Shown here in pieces: positions 44,685 through 54,300 of a stretch of 64,000 nucleotides of DNA. Both the position numbers and the translations under genes were made by a program. The notes under the pieces are model-generated. The model saw only the letters and a list, made by a program, of their open reading frames with translations, searched no databases and was not told the origin of the DNA. Source of the stretch: Azospirillum sp. 412522 (GTDB lineage: Bacteria > Pseudomonadota > Alphaproteobacteria > Azospirillales > Azospirillaceae); the NCBI RefSeq assembly GCF_019805165.1, contig NZ_RWIJ01000101.1, positions 179,063 to 243,062 of the forward strand. The letters run 5' to 3'. Within the stretch, counting starts at the first letter, position 1. Every line of letters starts with the position of its first letter.

Positions 44685-45212
44685 TTATGGCAGCAGCGGA
44701 TAGGCCGCGTCCCGTTCGGAGAGGATCGGGTCGGCGATCGGCCATTCGATGCCGAAGGCCGGATCGTTCCAGCGAACGCCGTCCGCCAGTTCCGGAGCGA
44801 ACATGTCGGTCATCTGGTAGAAGACCTCCGTGTCGTCGGCCAGCGTCTGGAAGCCGTGGGCGAGGCCCGGCGGGATGTAGAGCGCCCGGCGGTTGGCGGC
44901 GGTCAGCTCCACCCCCTCCCACCGGCGGTAGGTCGGCGAGTCCGGCCGCAGGTCGACCACCACGTCCAGGATGGCGCCGGCGGTGCAGCGCACCAGCTTG
45001 CCTTCCCGGCTGGGCGCCCGCTGGAAATGCATCCCCCGCAGGGTGCCGCGGCGGGCGTTCCAGGAGATGTTGCACTGCACGAAGGCGGGCGGCAATCCAT
45101 GGGCGGCGAATTCGTCGCAGCAGAAGCTGCGGGCGAAGAACCCGCGCGGGTCCTCCCGCCGCTCCACGTCGACGGCCATGGCTCCCGCGATCGACAGCGG
45201 CCGGAACCGCAT
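44685..45212 (-). CDS. RmlC-like 4-keto-6-deoxyhexose 3- or 5-epimerase (175 aa)
   Basis: A cupin-fold epimerase of the dTDP-4-dehydrorhamnose 3,5-epimerase family. The catalytic histidine is H62 in TLRGMHFQ, H119 lies in IPPGLAHGF, and Y132 is in EVFYQMTDMF. In bifunctional RmlC the last segment is usually TDYY; here it is TDMF, so the second tyrosine is missing and the enzyme may epimerise only one carbon. The substrate is probably the CDP-4-keto-6-deoxyhexose made by the genes upstream, not a dTDP sugar, since no rmlA or rmlB is present. Its ATG overlaps the stop of the C-methyltransferase gene (ATGA). Confidence 0.88.
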   Translation of the reverse strand: MRFRPLSIAGAMAVDVERREDPRGFFARSFCCDEFAAHGLPPAFVQCNISWNARRGTLRGMHFQRAPSREGKLVRCTAGAILDVVVDLRPDSPTYRRWEGVELTAANRRALYIPPGLAHGFQTLADDTEVFYQMTDMFAPELADGVRWNDPAFGIEWPIADPILSERDAAYPLLP

Positions 45213-46444
45213 CACAGAACCTGGACGGTCGGGATCGGAACGACGAACTTGCCGCCCCACGAACGGACCTCGGCCATCTGCGCCACGATCTCGTCCTTCA
45301 GGTTCCAGGGCAGGATCAGCACATAGTCGGGCTTGGCCTCGATGATCGCGTCGGGGGACAGGATGGGAATCCGGGTGCCCGGCAGATACAGGCCCTGCTT
45401 GTAGGGGCTGCGGTCGACGGTGAAGGCGACGAATTCCGGCCCGACGCCCAGATAGTTCAGCAGGGTGTTGCCCTTGGCCGGGGCGCCGTAGCCCACCACC
45501 CGCTTGCCGTCGGCATGGGCCTCGATCAGGAAGCGCAGCACCTCCCGCTTGGTCTCCACCACCTTGCGGCCGAAGCTGCGGTAGGTGTCGATCCGGTGGA
45601 GCCCCGCCTCGGCCTCGCCGGCGCGCACATCCTCGACGGCCGTGGTGACCGGACGGCTGTCATCCTCGGCATGGCGCACGAACAGGCGCAGCGAACCGCC
45701 ATGGGTCGGCAGCCGCTCGACGTCGTAGACCGCCAGACCATGGCGGGCGAAGAGCTTGTCGAGCGCCAGCAGCGACAGATACGAGAAATGCTCGTGGTAG
45801 ACGGTGTCGAACTGGTTCTCGGCGATCAGCCGCTGCAGGTGCGGGAACTCGAAGGTGATCGTGCCGGCCGGCTTCAGCAGGATCTTGAAGCCGGCGACGA
45901 AGTCGTTGATGTCCGGAACATGGGCCAGGACGTTGTTCGCCGCCATCAGGTCGGCGCCCTTGCCCTCGGCCTTCAGGCGCTTGGCCGTCTCGACGCCGAA
46001 GAAGGCGACATGCGACGGCACGCCCTTCTCCTCGGCGACCTTGGCGACGTTGGCGGCCGGCTCGACGCCCAGAACGGGGACGCCGCGCTGCTGGAAATAC
46101 TGGAGCAGATAGCCGTCGTTGCTGGCGATCTCCACCACCAGCGACCCCGCGCCGAGCCCCAGCCGCTCCACCATCTTTCCCGCATAGGCGTTGGCATGGT
46201 CGAGCCAGGCCTGCGAGAAGGAGGAGAAATACAGGTAGTCGCTGAAGATGTGATCGGGACTTTCGAACTCCTCAAGCTGAACCAGGAAGCATTCCGCGCA
46301 GACATAGACGTGCAGCGGATAAAACGGCTCCATGGCCTGAAGCTTTTCCTGCTTCAGGAAAGAGTTCGCGAGAGGGGACACGCCGAGATCGACAAAGGTC
46401 TCGGTCAGTGGGGCGCCGCAGGAGCGGCAGCAGCTTTTGCTCAC
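45212..46444 (-). CDS. TylC/NovU-type sugar C-methyltransferase (410 aa)
   Basis: A SAM-dependent C-methyltransferase that adds a methyl branch, usually at C3, of a 4-keto deoxy sugar. An N-terminal zinc knuckle is visible (C6-R-S-C9 and C49-A-E-C52). The SAM site is VVEIASNDGYLLQYF (103-117). The signature TVYHEHFSYLS (about 219-229), with its two histidines, carries the proposed catalytic base. The C-terminal domain has VVGYGAPAKGNTLLNYL. The GTG start at 46444 overlaps the rfbG stop (GTGA) behind GGAAAG, so the two are translationally coupled. The order of genes implies methylation of the CDP-4-keto-6-deoxyglucose product. Confidence 0.92.
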   Translation of the reverse strand: MSKSCCRSCGAPLTETFVDLGVSPLANSFLKQEKLQAMEPFYPLHVYVCAECFLVQLEEFESPDHIFSDYLYFSSFSQAWLDHANAYAGKMVERLGLGAGSLVVEIASNDGYLLQYFQQRGVPVLGVEPAANVAKVAEEKGVPSHVAFFGVETAKRLKAEGKGADLMAANNVLAHVPDINDFVAGFKILLKPAGTITFEFPHLQRLIAENQFDTVYHEHFSYLSLLALDKLFARHGLAVYDVERLPTHGGSLRLFVRHAEDDSRPVTTAVEDVRAGEAEAGLHRIDTYRSFGRKVVETKREVLRFLIEAHADGKRVVGYGAPAKGNTLLNYLGVGPEFVAFTVDRSPYKQGLYLPGTRIPILSPDAIIEAKPDYVLILPWNLKDEIVAQMAEVRSWGGKFVVPIPTVQVL

Positions 46445-47526
46445 GGGTTCTTTCCGTCCATCTGCTCGTAGCGCGCGATCTGGTCGAGGGTGATTGCTTC
46501 CGCACCCTCCCCCGCCTGATAGCGACGAAACCATTCAACTGTCCAATCCAGGCAACCGGAAAGGTCGAGGCGGGGCTCCCATCCCAGACGGGAGCGCGCC
46601 TTGGAGGAATCGACCCGGAGATGTGTCGCCTCGTGCGGATGGTCGCCGCCGACCAGATCCCATGCCGCATCGTCGCCCCAGCGCTCCACCACGCGGGACA
46701 CGATCCAGGATACCGGGCGGGCATCGCTGTCGGCCGGACCGAAATTCCAGCCATCCTCCAGCTCGGCCCGTCGCGCGGCGTCCGCATCCGTGTGCAGCGC
46801 CTCGGCCAGCGTCAGATAGCCGGCGAGCGGTTCCAGCACATGCTGCCAGGGCCGGATCGCATGCGGGTTGCGCACGGCGACGCTGCGCCCGTTCATCAGC
46901 GCGCGCATGCAGTCGGGAATCAGCCGGTCCAAAGCCCAGTCGCCGCCGCCGATGACGTTGCCGGCACGCACCGTCGCCAGGGCGGCCCCCGATTTCTTGA
47001 AATAGGATCGCCGCCAGGCCGCCGCCGCCAGTTCGGTGCAGCCCTTGCTGGCGCTGTAGGGGTCGTGCCCCCCCATCGGTTCCGTCTCCCGGTAGGGCCA
47101 TGGCCATTCCCGGTTCTCGTAGCACTTGTCGCTGGTGACCACCACGATGCTGCGCAGCGAAGGCGCGCGGCGCGCGGCCTCCAGCACATGGACCGTGCCC
47201 ATCACGTTGGTGGCGAAGGTCTCCACCGGCTCGTCATAGGACAGGCGCACCAGCGGCTGCGCCGCCATGTGCAGGAGGATCTCCGGATCGGCGGCGCGGA
47301 CGGCGGCATCGACCGCGGCCGGATCGCGGATGTCGCCGATGTGGCTCTCCATCCGACGATCCAGGCCGGCAAGCGAGAACAGGCTGGGATCGGTCGGCGG
47401 TTCGAGGGCGAGCCCCGACGGCTTGGCTCCCATCCGCAGCAGCCAAAGGCTGAGCCATGCGCCTTTGAACCCGGTGTGGCCGGTAACGAGAACGCGCTTT
47501 CCCGCCCAGAAGGAAGGATTCGGCAT
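46441..47526 (-). CDS. rfbG: CDP-glucose 4,6-dehydratase
   Basis: Converts CDP-D-glucose to CDP-4-keto-6-deoxy-D-glucose with bound NAD. It is an extended SDR with GHTGFKG at 16-22, TSDKCYEN at 131-138 and the catalytic Y157-S-A-S-K161. The RPWQHVLEPLAGYL segment is typical of RfbG rather than dTDP- or GDP-sugar dehydratases. The length of 361 residues is normal. The ATG at 47526 overlaps the rfbF stop (TAATG), which favours this start over the longer frame. It is the second step of the CDP-sugar route in this operon. Confidence 0.95.
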   Translation of the reverse strand: MPNPSFWAGKRVLVTGHTGFKGAWLSLWLLRMGAKPSGLALEPPTDPSLFSLAGLDRRMESHIGDIRDPAAVDAAVRAADPEILLHMAAQPLVRLSYDEPVETFATNVMGTVHVLEAARRAPSLRSIVVVTSDKCYENREWPWPYRETEPMGGHDPYSASKGCTELAAAAWRRSYFKKSGAALATVRAGNVIGGGDWALDRLIPDCMRALMNGRSVAVRNPHAIRPWQHVLEPLAGYLTLAEALHTDADAARRAELEDGWNFGPADSDARPVSWIVSRVVERWGDDAAWDLVGGDHPHEATHLRVDSSKARSRLGWEPRLDLSGCLDWTVEWFRRYQAGEGAEAITLDQIARYEQMDGKNP

Positions 47527-48299
47527 TACCAGACCTTCCAGGGCGCTTCGCCGCTCGCCCACAGCTTCTCAAGCAGGGCGCGGTCGCGGACGGTGTCCAT
47601 CGGATGCCAGAAGCCGTCGTGCTGATAGGCCGAGAGCTGGCGGTCCGCCGCCAGATTGGCCAGCGGCTCGTTCTCCAGCGAGGTGTGGTCGCCTTCGATA
47701 TAGTCGATGGCCTTCGGCGACATGACGAAGAAGCCGCCGTTGATCCAACCGCCGTCGCCTATCGGCTTTTCCCGGAAGCCGGTGACGGTGGAACCGTCCA
47801 TCTCCAGCGCGCCGAACCGTCCCGGCGGCCGCACGGCGGTGACCGTCGCCAGCTTGCGTTCACTGATGTGGTGCTCGATCAGCCGGGGAATGTCGACATT
47901 GGCGACGCCGTCGCCATAGGTCAGGCAGAAGTCCTCGTCGCCGATGAAGTCGCGGATGCGGCGCACGCGTCCGCCGGTCATGGTGTCCGCCCCGGTGTCG
48001 ACCAAAGTGATTCGCCAGTTCTCGGCACGTCCACGATGGACATCCATAGTATTTCTGGCCATGTCGAACGTAACGTCCGCCATGTGTAGATAGTAATTTG
48101 AAAAATATTCTTTAATCAGATAGCCTTTATAGCCAAGACAAACGATGAATTCGTTAATGCCATAGTGAGAGTAAATCTTGATGATGTGCCAGAGTATAGG
48201 CAGGCCGCCAATTTCGACGAGCGGCTTCGGTCTTGTTCCCGTTTCCTCGGAGAGGCGCGTCCCCAAGCCACCGGCAAGAATTACTGCTTTCCTGACCAT
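47526..48299 (-). CDS. rfbF: Glucose-1-phosphate cytidylyltransferase
   Basis: Makes CDP-glucose from glucose 1-phosphate and CTP, the entry step of the CDP-6-deoxyhexose pathway. The nucleotidyltransferase loop AGGLGTRL (residues 9-16) and RPKPLVEIG follow the family exactly. The metal-binding aspartate is in CLTYGDGVANVD, and INGGFFVMSP is the late substrate motif. The length of 257 residues is standard. It is the first gene of the minus-strand operon, so the promoter must lie in 48300-48674. Overlap of its stop with the rfbG start indicates coupled synthesis. Confidence 0.96.
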   Translation of the reverse strand: MVRKAVILAGGLGTRLSEETGTRPKPLVEIGGLPILWHIIKIYSHYGINEFIVCLGYKGYLIKEYFSNYYLHMADVTFDMARNTMDVHRGRAENWRITLVDTGADTMTGGRVRRIRDFIGDEDFCLTYGDGVANVDIPRLIEHHISERKLATVTAVRPPGRFGALEMDGSTVTGFREKPIGDGGWINGGFFVMSPKAIDYIEGDHTSLENEPLANLAADRQLSAYQHDGFWHPMDTVRDRALLEKLWASGEAPWKVW

Positions 48300-48674
48300 A
48301 CGTCCTCACAGAAGCGCAAGCTGGCTATTTCTCCAGCACAGGGGGTGAAGCACATGCTGGTACAGTTGAATTTGTTATAAAGAAACGGTGAAAAAAGGGT
48401 TAAGGCATGGTCCGACGCTTCCCCCGCGCATTTCACTGCGAACGGCTGATTACTTAGAGACATTATTATCTCTTTGCGGACCGCCAGGGCGGGCATGATT
48501 GACTGGTTGCTTGACAAGCCTTTACCACCATGTTTCTGTCCAAATCGGAGTTATCAAATATCGCCGTCCGGCAACTCTGTCTCGTGGAGGCGTTGCGCTG
48601 CAAGGCGTACACCTCGTCCGGAATCCGGAGAGCCGAGTGGTAGTGCAGAGCTTACAGTAAGGTGGATCTGCTCT
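48300..48674. promoter_or_regulatory. Divergent promoter region between rfbF and a large glycosyltransferase
   Basis: A 375-bp gap between divergent genes, lower in GC than the genes around it. It should hold both promoters. I see a weak inverted AGAGA/TCTCT pair at 48456-48460 and 48469-48473 and an AAGGTGG ribosome site at 48659-48665 before the plus-strand ATG. The plus-strand frame runs upstream to 48474, but that extension is basic and Cys/Pro-rich and does not look coding. No operator could be named. Confidence 0.5.
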
Positions 48675-50981
48675 ATGAGCAGCATAAGTTTTAAAGGATT
48701 TTTGGAGTTCGTCACCATTCGTAAGATCTACGGATGGCTTATCAATGAAGAATATCCTGAAGAAGAATCCTTCGTCGATTTGTATATCAATGGTCGCCTG
48801 TATGGTGTTTATCCCTGTAACGAATATCATCCCTCCCTTGCTTCCTCCGTCGGCCGGAATGGTCACGTCGTCTTCAGCATTCCGACTCCGGACGAGGTTC
48901 TGGCCGAGGAGGCCGTGGTTGTCGATGTTCGCATCCATGGAACTACGACGCCCATTCCCGGTTCGCCTATACATACCGGGATAAGCCGGATCGTCATCGA
49001 CTCCGCCCTGTCGGGCATGAACGCTGCCAAGTCCGCCCTATGCCGCACCGCATTGACCAAAACGCTCAATGCGGCATATCGTCCGTCTGAGTGGTCGGGC
49101 ACCGGTGCACCCGAACCGGCGTTGCGTCCTTCCGACTGGTTCGATGGCGGGCGCAGTCCGGCCGGCGCGTATCTCGTCCACCAGCTTTACCGCCTGAATG
49201 CGCAGAATGATTTCCATTTGGATGGGGATCTGGCGGATTTCCTGGCTGCGCACGGTAGCGACTTCGGCATCGGCGATCCTGCCCTGCTTCCGGTCTCCGA
49301 TGCCGATATCCGCCGGCTGACCGAAGGCCAGGAGGATGACAGCGGGGCTTTCGTCACCCGACTGTTCCGCGCCTACTCCCGGACATGCTCGTCGGAAGCG
49401 AATGCTCTGCCCGAAGCCGCGCGGCTGTACCAGTTCATCCAATGGGCGATCGGACAGGTCCGCCTGCCGGCATCGGTGCTGCATTCCCGCCATATCGACA
49501 GCCTGAACAAAGCGTCTTCCTTCGGGGCGCCGGCGCTCTTGCTTTCGGAGCTCTATGTCGAGGCTTATCGGCATGAGGAGGCCCTGCGCTCCTGCTGCGA
49601 TCTGATCAATGAACGCGACACCTTCCTGATCGCCTTGGCGGTGACCTTCTGGCTGATCCGCTGGAATTTCGACGAAATATTCGTTCCGGACGCCATCCGC
49701 CGGGTTCTGCGCGCGCCGATCCGCCATGAAGGCCGAACCTTGCCCGGCCTGGCGTATTTCTACACTCGTCTCGGTATTCCCGGCGCCGAGGCGCTGAGCC
49801 TGGACGCCCTCCTGGCCCGACGGAAGCCGCGGGCGGTCGAGCGGCTGGACATGCAGGGCGTCAATGTCTTCGGCTATGTGGCCAGCCGCACCGCACTTGG
49901 CCAGAACATGCGGGCGAGCATCGCCGCTTTGGAAGCCATGGGACTTCCCTTCGCCGTTCCCCCGATGGTGCCGACGGGCCAGTCGCCCGTGGAGCGGCTC
50001 TACCCTGTCAACCTGATCCATTTCGGCTTGATCGGCGCTCCCACGGACATGCTCAACCATGGGATCGATCGATTCCGCGGAGCCTACAACATCGGCCTTC
50101 TGATGTGGGAAACCAGCGCCCTGCCCAGGTCTGGCCTTCTGACCATGGGATTTCTGGACGAAATCTGGACCCCGTCCCGCTACTGCGCCGACGTGCTGAG
50201 GCAGCATTTCGATGGTCCGATCCAGGTCGTCCCGCATGCGGTCATTATGCCGCACCCCGTTCCTCTCCAGACGGCAGGCAGCTCCGAACCGGACGCGCCC
50301 TTCCGCTTCTATTTCTGTTTCGACGAGCTGAGCTGGTACAGCCGGAAGAATCCGGCGGCTATCGTCGATGCTTTCGCCAGGGCTTTCCCGAACCAGCAGG
50401 ACGTCGAGCTTCTGATCAAGATCAGGCCGGGAGATCGCGCCGGCCCCGTTTCCTCGGTCATGCCCTCCATGAGCAACCATCGTGCCTGGCAGCGCTTCCT
50501 CAGGCTATCCGAAAAAGATGCCAGAGTTCGTGTTCTGATATCCGATAGCGGTGCCGAAGAGATGGGCAGGTTGATGGCAGCCTGCGACTGTTATGTATCC
50601 CTGCATCGGTCTGAGGGTTTCGGGTATACCATGGCGGAGGCAATGGCTTACGGCAAGCCGGTGATTGCCTCCCGCTATTCCGCAAATCTCGATTACATGG
50701 ATGATCGTAGTGCTTTCCTGGTTGATGGCTGCGAAAGATTCATGGAGCCTGACGAATACATAGGAGTTACTCCGGGGGCCCGTTGGTTCGAACCGAGCAT
50801 CGAGCATGCTGCCCAGATGATGCGACTTGTCCGATACGATGCCGGCGAGCGTGAACGGCGGGCCGCGGCGGGCATGCGGCATGTCACGGCCAGACTGACT
50901 TTGAAGGCTATGGCTCAGGCCTATTCTGAATGCCTGGAAGAATTGGCGTTCAATAAACACGATAGCCATTTTCAAATTTAG
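48675..50981 (+). CDS. Large GT4-type glycosyltransferase with N-terminal GW domain (768 aa)
   Basis: The C-terminal part (about 535-730) is a GT4/GT-B enzyme: FRFYFCFDELSWYSRKNPAAIV at its start (in two pieces, FYFCFDELSW and SRKNPAAIVDAF), CDCYVSLHRSEGFGYTMAEA with the E-x7-E pattern, and GKPVIASRYSANLDYM. The N-terminal 95 residues form an Ig-like-looking domain with GWLINEEYPEEESFVDLYIN and a conserved GRNGHVVFSIPTP end, found also in the genes at 51329 and 60291. The middle (about 150-520) is helical and unrecognised. The ATG at 48675 has AAGGTGG 9-12 nt upstream. Likely cytoplasmic and part of surface glycan assembly. Confidence 0.85.
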   Translation: MSSISFKGFLEFVTIRKIYGWLINEEYPEEESFVDLYINGRLYGVYPCNEYHPSLASSVGRNGHVVFSIPTPDEVLAEEAVVVDVRIHGTTTPIPGSPIHTGISRIVIDSALSGMNAAKSALCRTALTKTLNAAYRPSEWSGTGAPEPALRPSDWFDGGRSPAGAYLVHQLYRLNAQNDFHLDGDLADFLAAHGSDFGIGDPALLPVSDADIRRLTEGQEDDSGAFVTRLFRAYSRTCSSEANALPEAARLYQFIQWAIGQVRLPASVLHSRHIDSLNKASSFGAPALLLSELYVEAYRHEEALRSCCDLINERDTFLIALAVTFWLIRWNFDEIFVPDAIRRVLRAPIRHEGRTLPGLAYFYTRLGIPGAEALSLDALLARRKPRAVERLDMQGVNVFGYVASRTALGQNMRASIAALEAMGLPFAVPPMVPTGQSPVERLYPVNLIHFGLIGAPTDMLNHGIDRFRGAYNIGLLMWETSALPRSGLLTMGFLDEIWTPSRYCADVLRQHFDGPIQVVPHAVIMPHPVPLQTAGSSEPDAPFRFYFCFDELSWYSRKNPAAIVDAFARAFPNQQDVELLIKIRPGDRAGPVSSVMPSMSNHRAWQRFLRLSEKDARVRVLISDSGAEEMGRLMAACDCYVSLHRSEGFGYTMAEAMAYGKPVIASRYSANLDYMDDRSAFLVDGCERFMEPDEYIGVTPGARWFEPSIEHAAQMMRLVRYDAGERERRAAAGMRHVTARLTLKAMAQAYSECLEELAFNKHDSHFQI

Positions 50982-51328
50982 TTCATTATTGCAGATTGTT
51001 ATAAATTATATTAATAAAAAATAGAAACCGATAAATTAAAAAGAAGTCGATATGAGTTAATCCTATATTTTGTTATAAAAATTAATCTTCATTAATTTTG
51101 AACGAATAAAATTCCAATCCAATCGGGCGTACGGAAATTTTCGTTTATAATTTTTCTTTTGTGAAATGTTGCCGGGATGCCTTCCCGGAGAGATTTTTAT
51201 CAGATGCTTATTGCCGCCGCTAAGTAATTTTTTGAAAAATTTCCCTTTCTGGTCGTCGGCTGGCTCGTGTATATCCCAAGGCCTGGATGTCTCCCGATCT
51301 ACATATGCTGGGCAAGGCCGAGGATAGT
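50982..51328. promoter_or_regulatory. Very AT-rich intergenic region with one hairpin
   Basis: About 350 bp with long A/T runs between two large glycosyltransferase genes on the same strand. A small hairpin, CCGGGA-TGCCT-TCCCGG (51172-51188), is followed by AGAGATTTTT and could end transcription or be an attenuator, although it lies 190 bp past the upstream stop. The rest probably holds the promoter of the next gene. No coding frame is convincing. Confidence 0.5.
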
Positions 51329-54300
51329 ATGCCTAAGATCAACAAGCACACTGTGTCCGCCCACCAGAATGTCGCAGCCGACCAGGCGAAGAATACCGGT
51401 GCGCTGCAGATCGAAGGACGATTGGAGGCATTCCATATCATTCCGCAGCAGGGATGGGCGCTCAAAGGTTGGGCGTTGAACTCCGAACGTCCGGAGCAGC
51501 GCTTGTCGATCGAAGTCCTCTGCAACAAGCGGCCGGTCGGTTTCGGTGTTGCCAACCTGCCGCGTCCTGATCTGGGAGCGATCGATCTCAAGGGCCAGGA
51601 CGCTGGTTTCTTCATCATGCTTCCAGCCGACAGCCTTGAATCGGGAGACAATGTCCTGGATGTCCTGGCCAATGGGACGCCAATGCCGGGAAGCCCGCTG
51701 CATCTCAACGCCGTTGCCCCTTCCCAAGCCAAGCCGCCCCGGAATGTTACGAACGGCGAAAGGGATAAAACGGAGAATTCCGGCGCGCCGGAATCCACTC
51801 AAATCACTTTGCCGAGTTTGGTGAAGACGATTTGCGGTATTCAGATCTACAGCAACAGCGATATATTCGACTGTAACTGGTACCATAAGAACTATCTTTC
51901 CACTGAAGCTGGAAATCTGGGTGCAGCTATCGAGCCTTATTTCCATTATCTCCTCACCGGAAAGGCCAAGGGAAATTTCCCTCACATGCCTTTCGACGAG
52001 GGATGGTATATTTGGCAGGCTCCCGACGTGGTTCGGGATATCGCGGCCAAGAAGTACATCAATGCTTTCCATCATTATCTGGAGGTCGGTGCCAGCGGCG
52101 GTTTCAGCCCGATCCATTCCTTTGATGAGCGCTGGTATCTGGAGCAATACGCTGACGTCCGGGCGGCCGTGGAACAGAAGCGTTTCATCAGCGGCTACCA
52201 TCACTATGCTTTGATCGGCAAGCAGGAGAAGCGACGGCCCCATCCACGCCTTCCCAACGGCAAGCCGCCCGGCGCCCGCGGGCAGGCGGCATCGGTTGCC
52301 GACACTTACGAGGGCGGCCGCTGGCTGAAATCCAGGGTGCAATCCTATTCCTTTCAGGAAAGCCCCCAATTTGCCGAAGAACTGTACCGGGACTTCCATG
52401 GAGACGTGGAAGGCGCGGTGCGGATCGGGCTGATCTCGTCTGGCTGTCGACACTGGCTCGACAGCGGGATGCGGGAGGATTTCCTGGGGCTGCGGCCACG
52501 CATCCCTGGTTTCGTCGAATCGCGCTACCTTGGTCAGAACCCTGACGTTGGGGCGTTGGTCGGCAATGGCAGCCTTCCGTCCGGCTATCACCACTTCCTG
52601 ATGTATGGGTGGGCGGAAAAGCGTCCTGGCGGCGTGGAAAGCGATGTCACGCCCGAACGTCGGATTGACCATGCCGGTATCCTCGCCCGCCTGCGCGAGT
52701 GGAAAAATCCTCCCCTGATCTCCATCATCGTCCCGGTCTATGAAACCGACCGGTCGATGCTGGAGGCTTGCATCAATTCGGTCCGCACGCAGCTTTATCC
52801 CCATTGGGAGTTGTGCCTGTGCGACGATGGATCGGCCGACCCCGGTGTGCACGACATCCTGCTCCACCATCAGCGGGAAGACAGCCGGGTCAAGGTGACC
52901 TTCCTGTCGGGCAATTCCGGCATCTCGGCGGCCTCCAACGCCGCCCTGGCCACAGCGACCGGCGATTGGATCGCCCTGCTCGATCACGATGACGAACTGA
53001 CGCCGGATGCGCTTTACGAAGTCGCCGCCGCCGTCGCTGACGATCCGGCGCTGGACGTTATCTACAGCGATGAGGACAAGATGTCCGCGGACGGCCAGCG
53101 ATGCTTTGGAGCCGCCTACAAGCCGGGCTGGTCGCCCGAGCTGCTGCGCAGCACCATGTATATCGGTCATCTGACGACCTACCGGGCGGAGTTGCTGCGG
53201 AAGGCTGGCGGCTGGCGTTCCGCTTTCGACGGCACCCAGGATTACGATCTGGCCCTTCGCATAACGGAGCGGACGGACCGCATCCATCATATTCCCAAGA
53301 TCCTCTACCACTGGCGCCTGAGCCCGACCTCCACCGCCCAGTCGCTGACCAACAAGCCCTATGTTCTCAAGAGGCAGCAACTGGCGCTGACCAGCGCACT
53401 GGCGCGAGCCGGGGTTCAGGGCAAGGTGAAGCAGCATTATTCGCCTGGAAACTGGCGCGTGACCTATGCGCCGCCGGCTCATCAGCCCATGGTCAGCATC
53501 GTCATTCCGACAGCGGGCTATACCGTGCCCGTGGAAGGGCGGCGCCTGAACCTGCTCTCGAACTGCGTTCAGAGCCTGATCGATTCGGAATGCTACAACA
53601 ATTACGAGATTGTCGTCGTTCATAATGGCGACCTTACGGATGCCATTGAGAAATACCTGTCCAATATGCCGCAGGTCAGGCTTGTTCACTATAAGGCAAA
53701 GCATTTCAATTTCTCTGAAAAGATCAATCTCGGCGTTCAGGAGGCGCGAGGGGAATATGTTCTTCTCCTGAATGACGACATGGAAGTCATCACGCCGCGC
53801 TTCCTCCATGATATGGTCGGCTTGGCCAGCCAACCGGGAGTCGGCGCCGTCGGCTGCCGGCTTCTGTTCGCCAATCACAGCATCCAGCATACCGGCATCG
53901 TTCTGATGCCGCAGGGCCCGACCCATCTGCTGATCCGTGAGCAGCGCCTGACCCCCGGGCCGATGGGCATGGCACAACTCCCTCACAACGCCATCGCCGC
54001 CACGGGGGCGTGCCTGCTGATGCGCCGCGACCTGTATTGCGAACTGGGCGGGTTCGACGTTTCCTTGCCGCTGAACTACAACGACGTCGACCTTTGCCTG
54101 CGCATCCGCGCCCGTGGCCTGCGGATCGCCGTGGATCCGGGGATTGAACTCTATCATTTCGAGTCCCTGTCGAAAGCCGGAACCTTCAATTGGGAATCCC
54201 AGAAGTTCCTGGAGCGCTGGGCGGACGTCACCGACCCCTATTACAATGCCAATTTCCTGCAGACGACGCCGTTCTGCGAAGTCAGGCCGGCAAAGACGAA

